This document shows positions 29,101 through 38,818 of a stretch of 39,209 bases of DNA, piece after piece. The stretch comes from a virus. The stretch is taken from the IMG/VR virus record IMGVR_UViG_3300009155_003429, positions 1-39,209 of that record. One strand, 5' to 3'. A model generated the notes under the pieces. The model searched no databases, was not told the origin of the DNA, and saw only the letters and a program-made list of their open reading frames with translations. Both the position numbers and the translations under genes were made by a program. Position 1 is the first letter of the stretch. Every line of letters begins with the position of its first letter.

Positions 29101-32100
29101 TGGACTAACTTAGAAGATATAGTTGGAGACACCGCGGCAGTTTCTACAACTGGTCCTACAGTAGCCGGTCAAGAATTTGATACATCATTCCTTGATGCTA
29201 GAACCCTGCTACTGACAGAACAATATATAATTGGTGCGGAAGTAGTTGCCTACCTAAAAGCAACCTATGCCGGCGGGTTCCAATATGCAGAAGCTACCTG
29301 CTTTAGAGATCTAGGATACCTAGTGCAGGCAGCGGCCTTTGACATTTTATTTGACAGTAACTATCAAAGTATTGGTGCCGGTAAAAGTTATTATAGAAAT
29401 GCCAGTGCCAAGGCCATTGCCATTGGCACACAATATACAGAAACACTTGATGCCATTAACTATGCTAAAACTGTGGCACTGGCTGTATTGAATCAAGAGG
29501 ACATACAAATATATCAGACTGTAGTTGATCAGTATACTAACGTAATACTTGCTCCATCACAGACTGCTATTGATACAGTTGAATCTAACTGGACTATTGT
29601 CACAGACATTATCCAGTATGGACTAGGTGCTAGTTCTGCTAGTTCACCTGATCTAGGATCCGGTCTTGTTGAAATTAAATTTTATAATGGCGGCAATGGA
29701 TTTGTTGACCAAGGTTATCCGTTGAACAATGAACTTATTGCAGGCAAACTATTATTGGGTGCAAGCTCATTTGCCAACGCAACTGTTATCAGTTATACTC
29801 CAGGAAGCGAAACCGGCATTAACGACACTGATACTATTGTGGCAAGATTAAATCTTCCAGTTGATTTTATCATTGCCGACGGTGGAGAAGAATTAGATTT
29901 TGCAGAGAGTGTAAAAGATCTACAAATAACAATCTTTGTTGAAAGCGGTATCTACTACGAAGACTATCCAATTAGACTAGCAGAAAACGTTTCAATCAAA
30001 GGTAACGATTTCCGCCGTACAATTATTCGTCCTAGGGATCGAGTGAGTCAAAGTGTATGGGCACGTATTTTCTTCTATCGCGATGCAGTCATAGATGGTA
30101 TGCAGATTGGTTACTTAGATGAAGACACTGACTATGCTACTTCAGTATCGGCAACTATATCAGATGTACTCGGAACCATCACTATTACACTAACTTCAGG
30201 AACAGTTCCTGGAGAATGGGTAGGTCGAGTATTTAAATCAGGTGTAGGCAAAGCTCAGATTGACAGTGTGGCCAACAACTACATGAATTGTACTGTGATA
30301 TACCCGTTTACTGCTGCTGGAGAAGTTGCCAGCGGTAACTGGAGTGTATATGGACCTAAGAATTATGGACGACATTACTTAACAGATCCATTTGACATCA
30401 CAAGTACTCCTAAGAATAACAGAGACATTGATGTATTCTTATGTAACAATGCAACTCGTGTTAACAACTTATCAGGACAGGGTCATGGTGGATTCATGAT
30501 GGTACTTGATCCAGAAGGTCAGATTCTAAGTAAATCACCATACGGTCAAGTTTGCTCAAGCTTCTCTGGATCAATTAACAAACAACGTTGGGCTGGTGGT
30601 CAATTTGTCGATGGATTTGCAGGACGACTAAAAGGCCAAATTACTGCACTAGATGATCTGCAGGTTGCATCCGGATCGTTATTAGACGGTTATTTAAATG
30701 TTACCATTACGGGGTATGAAAATTCAGGTTTAGATGTACGTGCTCCAAAAGCACCATGTTCGTTCTTCTGGAGGGGCATACGTTATCAAGTAAACAATAT
30801 ATTAGATTATGACAATACTACATACACGCTTCAGGTAGAACTGGATAAAAATACTCCATACTTGGTCAGTACTCCTATTACAGATACACTAACTGGTAAT
30901 GGTGGTGGTGGAACATTAATTACGTTAACCTATGATACACAAGTAGGATCACCGTACACTAAAGGATCTGTGGTACAGTTAACTGATTATCTACCTACTA
31001 CATATAATAGTTATTTTGTTGTTGACTCATGTTCTACGGCAGATATTACACTGGTAAAATTTGTCGTTGGTCAACAAATAACAGTCACTGGTACATTAAG
31101 CGGTAATGCCACTGGCATTGGCGCAGGCACATATTATATCATTGCAACCAACGGCTATTCAACATTCACATTGTCAGCTTCAAATAGCGGTGATGCTATT
31201 GTTACTAGTGGTACTACCACTACTGGTTTAACATTTAGATTGGCCATTGGCGGCACTGCCGATGTGTTAAACAGTGTAGCAGTTACTGGAACTGGCGGAA
31301 CATTTAGTTGTACAACAGAAATTCCAACAGCAGGTATTACACAGCAGGGTAGCATTAATGGTACTGGTTACAATCCAATCAATATTGAAATGGGTGGTAA
31401 CCGTTCAATGTTGGCCAACGACTTTGCCATGATCAACGACCTTGGCTATGCCATTGTTGCAGGTAATGCTGGTTTAACAGAACAAGTTTCAACGTTCACA
31501 TACTATTGCTATACTCACTATTGGTCATTTAACGGTGGACAGATTCGTTCAGTTGCCGGTTCTAATGCTCATGGAGTATACGGTCTACGAGCCAGCGGAT
31601 ATGACGTAACAGAATTGCCCGATCAAGTAGTGTCTGCACAGAATCTTGTGCAGACAATGAAAATCTACAAAAAGGGTTCAACTGTTAATAGTATGCAGAC
31701 CACTGACGTTGAAGTGTATGTTTCAAATTATGACTATGCTCCACAAAATGTAAGTGAACTAGAAATTGATCATACCTTGGCAGGCGGCACAATTACTCGT
31801 TATGAAGTAAAAACCGTTGTTAATTCTGGAGCCACTACTGACCCAACTTATAATCAGCCAATCTATGGAGTTCCAGTAAAAACAGGTACTGGACCATACT
31901 ATGTAACATACGCACTACCGTTGCAAACTCAAATTGCCAGTGCTGGTAGTTTTGACATAGGCGTTACTTATACCATTGTCAGTGTAGGCACTACTGACTT
32001 TACTACTCTTGGTGCAGCTTCTAATACCATTGGTATTGTATTTGTGGCAACGGGTACAGGTACTACAGAGACCACAGGAGGTACTGCCAGCTATGTACGT

Positions 32101-35100
32101 GCTCCTGGAATAGGTGTGTTCTACACGGTTGACGGTAACAGTAATAGTGCGTACAACGGCAATTTCTTATGCAGCGCAAGTACCACTACTAGTATTACAC
32201 TGGCCTATCAAGTTGATCCAGGCACCGCAGGAGTAACTGGATTTGCACTGTTAACCATAGCAAACTACGCAGCTAACACTGCTAGAGCAACATTTAGTGT
32301 TCAGGCAAGTGCTCCATACAATGTTGGTGATATCATTTATATTTCTGGAGTAAGCACAGAAGCATGGAACAATGCCTACGAAGTAACTGATTGTGGCACT
32401 ACCTATGTACAATTTAGTTCTGGCGTAGCTACTACTGTACTTGCCAGTGGTTATGTTACTAGTACGTTGGTCACTGGTCAAAGTATCTTAACATTGAGTT
32501 TTAGCACAAGTGGTAATAACGACACTGAAACTGCTGGACTAGCATATACCTTGTTCCATGAACAGAGTGTGGCTGTAAGAGCATTACAATATATTAAATT
32601 TAATAATATTGCCAACGTTAATCCAACGCGGCCAAGTACTGCGCTACAGTACAACGAAAAACTAAATGAAATTTATCGAGTTATATCTTATGGTCTAACA
32701 GACAGCGTAGGGAATCAATTAACTGACGGAACTGCTGTTTTAACTACTGATACATCATTTAACTATATCAAAGTATACAGTGATTCCACTAATACAATTC
32801 AAAGTGACCCAGACGATACCTACGAATCAGTAATCACCGCTTCAATCAGCGGCACTACAATGACAGTAGGCACTGTCACATCCGGCAAGGTAAGACTTGG
32901 ACAAGTTATTTCTGGACCAGTTATATCGGTTGGTGACCCAGTTGTACTCACTGGATCTTGGAGTGGTAGTGGCAGTATCAGTGGTTACGCTAACCCATCA
33001 ACATACTATGTGGCCAGTACCAATGGCTCAACTACATTTGTATTATCCGATACCTATGCTCATGCTGTAGCAAATACAAATTTCCTTACCACAACCGTGG
33101 GAACTATCACAGTTGCATCTATTGTTGTTACCACAACTGGTGGTGCTGTTACCCTAAGCAATGTAAGCATAACAGGAAGTGCCGGTGAAATTAGTTGCGA
33201 CAATATTAACACAGTGGCTGCTGGATCAATTGTTCTAGCACAGTTAACTGGAACTAGTGGTAGTACTGGAACTTATACCGTGAGTATTAATCAAACTGTA
33301 AGTCCTGCAATAACTATCAGTTGTGGTCCAAAGACACTAGGCTCTAAACTAGGTGATACTAAAATTGCCATTAGTCCAATTACAGATCAAACTATCGCTG
33401 ATCAAATATTAAAAGGAACTTACTTAACTACCTACGGTGGCAGAGTACACAAAGTAACAGATTATGATGTAACCACTGGTACCGTGATTACCCTGACAGG
33501 TTCTAGTGGTACTGGCAGTGTGTGTACGTTGACATTTGCCGAACAGGCCTATGCACCTTTTAACATAGATGATGTAATTGAAGTTGCCTACGCAAGACCC
33601 ACAGCCTACAACGGAACATTTGTTGTATCTGATTGTACAACTACATCTGTAAGTTTCCCAGGTACTGCCACTGGCTCATTGACCATTCCAGTATCTGGTA
33701 TTGTCTACGGTGCTGGCCGCCCTGCATATATTACCATAGATGACACTCCTATTACAGATTCAGCGGGTGACTATGACGCAGGATTTGCCATTAGCAGTAT
33801 TTCGCTGAAAACTGGATCTGGACCATATTATGTAAAATATAATATTCCTAGTCAAAATTGGCCAATTGAAATCGACACGTACTTTAATGTATCTGGAAAT
33901 GCTTCAACTGGCTATAACGGTGCCCATCAAGTTGTCGGCGGTGTTTCATTGGCCACTGCCAGTGTATCTGGTGATGGATCAACTATAACAATCACCTATG
34001 CACCTCAAACAGCCGCTCCATTTGCCGTTGACTCAATTGTCACATTAAGTGGAGTCATCAATGCAGCCTATAATAGTTCTTATACTGTACTTACCTGTAA
34101 CACTACTACACTAACAGTATCTGGAACAGTTACTGGTGCTGCCAGTGTCCAAGGTATTATTAGACAACAATCAGACACTACCACTAATACAGTGACACTG
34201 GTCTATGAAGACAATCCGGGAACATGGATCGATGCTCGTAGTATTACTATTACCAGTTTTGCCAGTAAGTCTGCTGGCTCAGGTACTACTGAAAACGTAG
34301 TGTTTAACATTCCATATCAAGCAGTGGTCACTGCTAAAATTGACGACGGTGCGGGACTTGCTGGTACTATTATGACAGTTACCATCATAGGCAGTGGCAC
34401 ACTGGCCGCTGGACAAACTATTGCTGGCACAGGCGTTACAGCTGGGACTACTATTGTCAATCAACTAACAGGAACTAGTGGCAGTACTGGAACTTACACT
34501 GTAAGCATTAGCCAACTACTAACTCCAGCGGGTACCGTTAATGCCAACACCATACCAACTGTGGGCACTGGCGTTTACTATACAATTTATGGAAATAGTA
34601 ATGTTGACTATAACGGATTAGTCAACGCCACTGCTGCCACTATCAACACTATAACATTCAACTATCCAAGTGATCCTGGAACTTATGGTAGTGGTACTAC
34701 TAAGATAGTATCAGGATCCGCAGTGATGCGTAGACCACTATATGGTCTTGATAAGCCCATGTCTCCTGACAATAGCTATACAATGCGTATTGGTTATCCA
34801 AAAAATACCGGTGGGCAGATCACAGTCAAGATTTCAACTACTCGTGCAACAGGTCATGACTTTTTAGACGTTGGTACTGGCGGTTACAATACCACTAACT
34901 ATCCAAATCAAATTTATGGTAGTCCAACAATATCTAAAACTGGTATTGCAGGTGAAGCTAAAGAAGATGGTGTAGGTCGAGTATTCCACGTAAGCACCGA
35001 CCAAGACGGTATCTTCCGTGTTGGACGATTCTTTACAGTTGACCAAGGTACTGGTACTGTAACATTCTCAGCTGCTATTGCTCTGAGTAACTTAGACGGT

Positions 35101-37263
35101 CTAGGATTTAAACGTGGTGTCACAGTCAGTGAGTTTTCAACAGATAATACATTCACTAACAATGCTGCTGACACAGTGCCTGTACAGAGTGCCATTAGAG
35201 GATACATTGATCGTAGATTGGGACTGACACATGCTGGCGGTTTTGTGTCAAGTATTAATCGCAGAGGCCCGGGTTACATGGCCTTAAACGGTGTATTAGC
35301 CATGAGCGGTAGCATGAACCTAGGTGGAAACAGCATACAGAATGTGGCCAATAGTACATTCAGAGTAAGCTCGGGTACTGATGCAGCCAACATAAACTAT
35401 GTCGACGGTCGTGTTGGAGCATTTGATTCATTTAAAGAGCTACGCGATGTGTCATTTAGTTCTCTAGCCACAGGCGATACTGTAGTCTATGATAATAATA
35501 TTAGCATTAGCCTTAGTGGTATACTTGGTACTAGTTCAATTGGTACTGCTACATTTACAGTTGCTCAAGCAAGTGCTCCGTTTGATGTTGAATCATCTGT
35601 TACAATTTCCGGTGTAACTGGCACAACCACGTGGAACGCCACTTGGATTGTTATAACATGTACTACTACTGAATTTACATTCTCTTCAACTATAACGGGT
35701 GTAGGCACTGGAGGTACAGCCAAACAACAACGTTGGAGAAACGTGCCACTACCCACAGGTGATGTTAACATTACCTATGATGTAACAGCAAGAACCCTGA
35801 CAGCCGCTATTCAAAGTGGAGTAATTGTCAACGCCGACGTAAATGCAAGTGCTGCCATTGACCAAACTAAATTATCATTAGATAATGCTGTGATTACCAC
35901 TGCGGCAAGTATTGCAGTTACTGGCGCTGTTAGAGTTAGTACAGTTGCCACTTTGACATTTGCAGCGCAAACTGTTGCTCCGTTTACCGCTGGAGCTAGA
36001 ATTGTAGTCAGCGGATTCACTACAACAGCATACAACGGTACGGTTACTGTATTAGGTGCACCAAATGCACCCACAGTGACCACTGTATCATATACTATTG
36101 ATAGTGCTGCCACAACACCAGCTGTGGTAGGGTCAGGCACTGTAAAAGCGTTAAACGGTATTGCAAATTTTAGCAGTAGTAACTTTGATATAACTAATGG
36201 GTTTGTAAGTTTCAAAGCTGGTGGTATTACTCTAAGTAATATTGCCAACATGGCCACTGACCGTATGCTAGGTAACTTAACTGGTAGTTCTGCTACCATA
36301 CAAGAAGTTACACCAGAAGCCATACTTAAGAGATCATACTATAACCTAGCGAGCACTGCGGGATCAACTAACGGTACTGACTATATCTATAGCTTCACTA
36401 GATCAGCAACTAGTGAAGCTCTCAGCGCATTCACCGCTTTACAGGTCAGTACATCCGGTGCTAATAACAGTATTGTTAAAACATCTAGTACAGGTACAAT
36501 TAATGTACAAGGTCTACAAATTGGCGGCACTAATGCACTAACAGTGGCCACCAGCACAATGACCTTTACAACACCCGGTGGATTTGACTTTGCCACTGTC
36601 AGCGGTACAAGTGGTGAAAATACTACACTGACTATTCCATGCGTTATTGACAACGGTACTGGAATTTTAATTGCCACAGACTTAAAAGCAGATGCAGCAG
36701 GTGATGGTGATACTACTGCTAATATAACAGGTACTTGGCAAGTTGGCGGTACAAGTACCATTGACTTTGCTGCTAATAATGGTACGTTAAAAACAAAAAT
36801 ATTAACTACTGGCTCATACTCAACCGCAGGTGAGGTTACAGGTACGTGGACTCTTTCATCAGGAAGTGCATGGGAATCAACATTTGGTGCTGACTTAGCT
36901 GAATACTATTCAGCAGATGATGAATACGAGCCAGGAACAGTACTAGTATTTGATGGTTCAGCAGATGTCACTACTACTGATATAGAAGCTAACGCTGCCG
37001 TAGCAGGTGTAGTATCTAGCGTAAGTGCATTCAGAATGAACGGACATATTCAAGGCCTTAGAGCACTACTAGCACTAGCAGGTCGTGTGCCAGTTAAGGT
37101 AATAGGTCCTGTAACAAGAGGTGAGATGTTGACCACTAGTTCAACTCCGGGATATGCCTGTAGAGCAGCTAGTCCCACAGTTGGTACTATCATAGGTAAG
37201 GCCATGGAAGCTAAAACTACTCCAGGTCTAGGCGTAATTGAAGTAGCAATAGGAAGACTATAA
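26167..37263 (+). CDS. Giant virion structural protein (tail fibre type)
   Basis: A 3698-residue protein. Residues 1-40 carry the NIG...GTGDSIRESFRK-x-NENFTELY module common at the start of T4-like phage structural proteins. About 350-1120 holds four copies of a helical domain. About 1250-1530 is a pectin-lyase-like beta-helix (IFVESGIYYEDYPIRL, SIKGNDFRRTIIRP). 1580-2840 and 3120-3320 contain repeated beta modules. About 2855-3085 is a conserved distal part (PLYGLDKPMSPDNSY, VGRVFHVSTDQDGIFRVG). The C-terminus (ADLAEYYSADDEYEPGTVL, GRVPVKVIGPVTRGEML) is a typical fibre end domain. It probably recognises the host surface. Starts 6 nt after erpA with no clear promoter. Confidence 0.9.
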   Translation: MTKQTVNIGIQGNDGTGDSIRESFRKVNENFTELYAVFGLEGKIQFKKLGDVDPSLATAGTFGSKRIIISNTDGNLLTAKELKAGYGIVITVDESAKTVTIGSGQSKLIDDTYPTLGAPMNAATNTIGKLADPDETAVENFNTTHSRYGWTTTLSELAVNRGYVDDNFIKLVDGRIVGPLRVRDEPISPEVTDVDYDAELSGNYLKSEAIQRQDAVYRGGDTMLGPLTLSDHPGSLAGFGKPNGDDDLQAVTKFYVDNATMYSQANLFVSTTGDDVQTLSPPGKEGRAWNYAYKTIGAAALAAENLMNLSNTEPGPYKQRIGYTTGVAGQDLNFSTVTGYEYIGGNVGDADFEDAYTLLVENKEFIQNEVIAYINNKYVNGINFDETQFANDIAAIVSASADDLVLATNYRSVTEARSIVLTAPLINTIEGINYTLSIIQGYQYNEVDRKAKIAQILDTVGWDILFASNYQSVRMGQSYFYAAGHNTTTAELEQTIGTLDFIKETLVALPDLIGQTTAIARISSSIDVIKNILTNGVAQADSLEMPVSEDSPSGAASVRDLLLGNISFIQAEVIGYLSVEYPSLSYNKTTCRRDVKLMIEAVLYDIVYSGNSASRYAGQQYYNGLTATIQATEIQPIKDAIDYIATIAKNIVQNDAPTTVYQQSFRQYTNSSLTGGAARTTDIDNKFAVIKTIINDGVTEGTVVLVNPTTTSVDLTLLAAQGVIDDNSSDIQDLSITYINANYQVINDNAAQSDIESSFGIITTALSSGLGSLPDITYTSPVNLSAGYTHAQILLSNNITFIKEEVVAWIAFTNPSFDYTGNPIDGPIVLKRELQYIVEALMFDIIYGGNSAIVADANQYLTNVFGGFSTEDGEIIISAFDYAKELSKSVAQNQQPVSHYATVTAGSFVTDTTYTITDLGTTTQLQWNTAAGTSAQTYIVGTTFTAAAAGAGTGKVSYQYKNTSLSQGASALAKIESIWTNLEDIVGDTAAVSTTGPTVAGQEFDTSFLDARTLLLTEQYIIGAEVVAYLKATYAGGFQYAEATCFRDLGYLVQAAAFDILFDSNYQSIGAGKSYYRNASAKAIAIGTQYTETLDAINYAKTVALAVLNQEDIQIYQTVVDQYTNVILAPSQTAIDTVESNWTIVTDIIQYGLGASSASSPDLGSGLVEIKFYNGGNGFVDQGYPLNNELIAGKLLLGASSFANATVISYTPGSETGINDTDTIVARLNLPVDFIIADGGEELDFAESVKDLQITIFVESGIYYEDYPIRLAENVSIKGNDFRRTIIRPRDRVSQSVWARIFFYRDAVIDGMQIGYLDEDTDYATSVSATISDVLGTITITLTSGTVPGEWVGRVFKSGVGKAQIDSVANNYMNCTVIYPFTAAGEVASGNWSVYGPKNYGRHYLTDPFDITSTPKNNRDIDVFLCNNATRVNNLSGQGHGGFMMVLDPEGQILSKSPYGQVCSSFSGSINKQRWAGGQFVDGFAGRLKGQITALDDLQVASGSLLDGYLNVTITGYENSGLDVRAPKAPCSFFWRGIRYQVNNILDYDNTTYTLQVELDKNTPYLVSTPITDTLTGNGGGGTLITLTYDTQVGSPYTKGSVVQLTDYLPTTYNSYFVVDSCSTADITLVKFVVGQQITVTGTLSGNATGIGAGTYYIIATNGYSTFTLSASNSGDAIVTSGTTTTGLTFRLAIGGTADVLNSVAVTGTGGTFSCTTEIPTAGITQQGSINGTGYNPINIEMGGNRSMLANDFAMINDLGYAIVAGNAGLTEQVSTFTYYCYTHYWSFNGGQIRSVAGSNAHGVYGLRASGYDVTELPDQVVSAQNLVQTMKIYKKGSTVNSMQTTDVEVYVSNYDYAPQNVSELEIDHTLAGGTITRYEVKTVVNSGATTDPTYNQPIYGVPVKTGTGPYYVTYALPLQTQIASAGSFDIGVTYTIVSVGTTDFTTLGAASNTIGIVFVATGTGTTETTGGTASYVRAPGIGVFYTVDGNSNSAYNGNFLCSASTTTSITLAYQVDPGTAGVTGFALLTIANYAANTARATFSVQASAPYNVGDIIYISGVSTEAWNNAYEVTDCGTTYVQFSSGVATTVLASGYVTSTLVTGQSILTLSFSTSGNNDTETAGLAYTLFHEQSVAVRALQYIKFNNIANVNPTRPSTALQYNEKLNEIYRVISYGLTDSVGNQLTDGTAVLTTDTSFNYIKVYSDSTNTIQSDPDDTYESVITASISGTTMTVGTVTSGKVRLGQVISGPVISVGDPVVLTGSWSGSGSISGYANPSTYYVASTNGSTTFVLSDTYAHAVANTNFLTTTVGTITVASIVVTTTGGAVTLSNVSITGSAGEISCDNINTVAAGSIVLAQLTGTSGSTGTYTVSINQTVSPAITISCGPKTLGSKLGDTKIAISPITDQTIADQILKGTYLTTYGGRVHKVTDYDVTTGTVITLTGSSGTGSVCTLTFAEQAYAPFNIDDVIEVAYARPTAYNGTFVVSDCTTTSVSFPGTATGSLTIPVSGIVYGAGRPAYITIDDTPITDSAGDYDAGFAISSISLKTGSGPYYVKYNIPSQNWPIEIDTYFNVSGNASTGYNGAHQVVGGVSLATASVSGDGSTITITYAPQTAAPFAVDSIVTLSGVINAAYNSSYTVLTCNTTTLTVSGTVTGAASVQGIIRQQSDTTTNTVTLVYEDNPGTWIDARSITITSFASKSAGSGTTENVVFNIPYQAVVTAKIDDGAGLAGTIMTVTIIGSGTLAAGQTIAGTGVTAGTTIVNQLTGTSGSTGTYTVSISQLLTPAGTVNANTIPTVGTGVYYTIYGNSNVDYNGLVNATAATINTITFNYPSDPGTYGSGTTKIVSGSAVMRRPLYGLDKPMSPDNSYTMRIGYPKNTGGQITVKISTTRATGHDFLDVGTGGYNTTNYPNQIYGSPTISKTGIAGEAKEDGVGRVFHVSTDQDGIFRVGRFFTVDQGTGTVTFSAAIALSNLDGLGFKRGVTVSEFSTDNTFTNNAADTVPVQSAIRGYIDRRLGLTHAGGFVSSINRRGPGYMALNGVLAMSGSMNLGGNSIQNVANSTFRVSSGTDAANINYVDGRVGAFDSFKELRDVSFSSLATGDTVVYDNNISISLSGILGTSSIGTATFTVAQASAPFDVESSVTISGVTGTTTWNATWIVITCTTTEFTFSSTITGVGTGGTAKQQRWRNVPLPTGDVNITYDVTARTLTAAIQSGVIVNADVNASAAIDQTKLSLDNAVITTAASIAVTGAVRVSTVATLTFAAQTVAPFTAGARIVVSGFTTTAYNGTVTVLGAPNAPTVTTVSYTIDSAATTPAVVGSGTVKALNGIANFSSSNFDITNGFVSFKAGGITLSNIANMATDRMLGNLTGSSATIQEVTPEAILKRSYYNLASTAGSTNGTDYIYSFTRSATSEALSAFTALQVSTSGANNSIVKTSSTGTINVQGLQIGGTNALTVATSTMTFTTPGGFDFATVSGTSGENTTLTIPCVIDNGTGILIATDLKADAAGDGDTTANITGTWQVGGTSTIDFAANNGTLKTKILTTGSYSTAGEVTGTWTLSSGSAWESTFGADLAEYYSADDEYEPGTVLVFDGSADVTTTDIEANAAVAGVVSSVSAFRMNGHIQGLRALLALAGRVPVKVIGPVTRGEMLTTSSTPGYACRAASPTVGTIIGKAMEAKTTPGLGVIEVAIGRL
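27229..29500 (+). repeat. Four helical domain repeats in the fibre protein
   Basis: Protein repeats start near nt 27229, 27838, 28534 and 29194. Each has the pattern LL-x(2)-N-x(2)-FI-x(2)-EV(I/V)-x-(Y/W)-(I/L), then a Cys- or Asp-marked segment R-D(V/L)-x(3)-(V/I)-x-A-x(2)-(F/Y)DI-(V/I/L)-(Y/F) and (S/G)-N-x(5)-G/A-x(3)-YY. Spacing is about 200-230 residues. DNA identity is low, so the copies are old. Confidence 0.7.
30894..36100 (+). repeat. Beta-module repeats in the fibre protein
   Basis: About six modules of 55-60 residues follow aT-(L/F)-T-(F/V)-x-x-Q-x(2)-(A/S)P(F/Y)-x(5)-(I/V)-x-(V/I/L)-(S/T)-x(6)-YN-x(6)-V-x(2)-C-(T/S)T. Copies begin near 30894, 32259, 33481, 33952, 35527 and 35920. 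Interleaved are YNG-type modules (32101, 33815, 34552) and two nearly identical TGTSGSTGTYTVSI segments (about 33247 and 34468). Confidence 0.7.
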
Positions 37264-38816
37264 TGACACAAAAAAGTATAAACATTGGCAGCAGTCCCAA
37301 CAAAGGCGACGGTGATCCCTTACGCACAGCGTTTGGAAAAATTAACGATAACTTTGACGAGCTATACGCAACAGACACTGCGACCAAATATCACATGGGT
37401 GATGACGTTCAGTTTGTTGATATAGATGCCGACAGTGGTATGGTTGTTATACAAAGCGGTTTTGACACTGGAATGCCAGTGTATATCAAAGGTGCTAACT
37501 GTGCCGATGAAGGAGTTGGCGGTAATGTTATTATTGAAGCTGGCGGTGCTCCGTTACCCAACAATGGAACTACTGGTAACATTGAACTGGCCGCACAGCA
37601 AGTTACTATCGAGTCTAACAATAATATGTGGACCTTTAGAGATGACGGTGTGCTAGAACTACCAGAAGGTGGAGACATTGTTGACAGCAACGGTGATACA
37701 GTATTAGGTGGTTCTCCTGATAGATTAGTCAACGGAGCCAATGAACTAGTATTTGATGCCGCTGGCGTACTGAACTTTCCCAACAACAACGGACAGATAG
37801 GACAACTAGAAAGTCCATATACTGGATTAGAGTTCCGCACAAGTGCTGGAGCAGATTGGATTGGCATCAGCTACGGTGAGATAAACGACAACAACACCAG
37901 CTACTTTTACTTTGACAAAGACGGCAATAACTATCTAACTGCCAATCATCGTGCTCATTTACAAATAAAGAATCCCGCACACAACGGACATGTTGAATGG
38001 TTGTTTGACTCAGATGGTACATTGACATTACCACTAGGTGGAGACATTGTTGACAGCACGGGTACTAGTGTATTAGGCGGCGGTACAACATTGCCAAGTC
38101 AAACTGACAACAACGGAAAGTATCTTACTACTGATGGCAGTGCATTAAGTTGGGGAACTGTAGCAAGTGGTGGGATTCCTTTAGCCGGTGCTACTTACAA
38201 TCTTGATCCCAATGCCGGTTTAACAATCAATACTACCGATGGAGCCATACATTTGATGAGAAACGGCGTAACCGGAGTCCAGATTGAAAGTGACGGAGTA
38301 AAACTATACGCCAGTAACCTGCCTGTGATATGGGACGGTTCTGTATTAAAGTTACCATATGGTGCAGACGTACAACGTGATATTTCTGGCAACGGACCTT
38401 ATGTTAGTGTGCTTAATGCAAGCAACGGAACGGTTGTATCAAGAAGTACAGCTTTGATATCCACTGCTAGCATAGCTGCCAATGTAACAGACACTGTCTC
38501 AATTCCGGCATTTAAAGGGTATGTATTGTATAAGATAACAACCAGTGCCGCAGCCTGGGTAAGACTATACTCGGATGTGGCGTCACGTACAGCAGATTTG
38601 GCCACTGAGAGACCACAAACTTCTGATCCAAGCACTGATGGTGTTATAGCTGAAACAGTTACAACTGGTGCCGATGTTGTATTAATTACTCCAGGCGTTT
38701 ATGGATTCAATAATGAATACCCATTAACATCAAACATCGCGGCTGCAATTACTAATTTAAGTGGTACAACCAGATCAATCACTGTAACACTAGACATCTT
38801 ACAAACGGAGGCGTAA
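37263..38816 (+). CDS. Virion structural protein with shared N-terminal module
   Basis: A 517-residue protein. NIGSSPNKGDGDPLRTAFGK-type N-terminus and NDNFDELYATD correspond to residues 1-40 of the giant fibre protein, so both probably attach at the same kind of site. Two repeats, PEGGDIVDSNGDTVLGG and PLGGDIVDSTGTSVLGG, begin after DDGVLEL and SDGTLTL. The C-terminal domain is beta-rich (SIAANVTDTVSIPAFKGYVL, DVVLITPGVYGFNNEYP). The start codon overlaps the fibre stop by 1 nt, so the two are co-translated. Likely a fibre or tail-associated protein. Confidence 0.8.
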   Translation: MTQKSINIGSSPNKGDGDPLRTAFGKINDNFDELYATDTATKYHMGDDVQFVDIDADSGMVVIQSGFDTGMPVYIKGANCADEGVGGNVIIEAGGAPLPNNGTTGNIELAAQQVTIESNNNMWTFRDDGVLELPEGGDIVDSNGDTVLGGSPDRLVNGANELVFDAAGVLNFPNNNGQIGQLESPYTGLEFRTSAGADWIGISYGEINDNNTSYFYFDKDGNNYLTANHRAHLQIKNPAHNGHVEWLFDSDGTLTLPLGGDIVDSTGTSVLGGGTTLPSQTDNNGKYLTTDGSALSWGTVASGGIPLAGATYNLDPNAGLTINTTDGAIHLMRNGVTGVQIESDGVKLYASNLPVIWDGSVLKLPYGADVQRDISGNGPYVSVLNASNGTVVSRSTALISTASIAANVTDTVSIPAFKGYVLYKITTSAAAWVRLYSDVASRTADLATERPQTSDPSTDGVIAETVTTGADVVLITPGVYGFNNEYPLTSNIAAAITNLSGTTRSITVTLDILQTEA

Positions 38817-38818
38817 TC

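Noticed and set aside
30894-36100. Short open frames on the reverse strand of the fibre gene
   Set aside because: They have no ribosome sites, and their Val/Pro/Thr-rich products mirror the repetitive forward frame.
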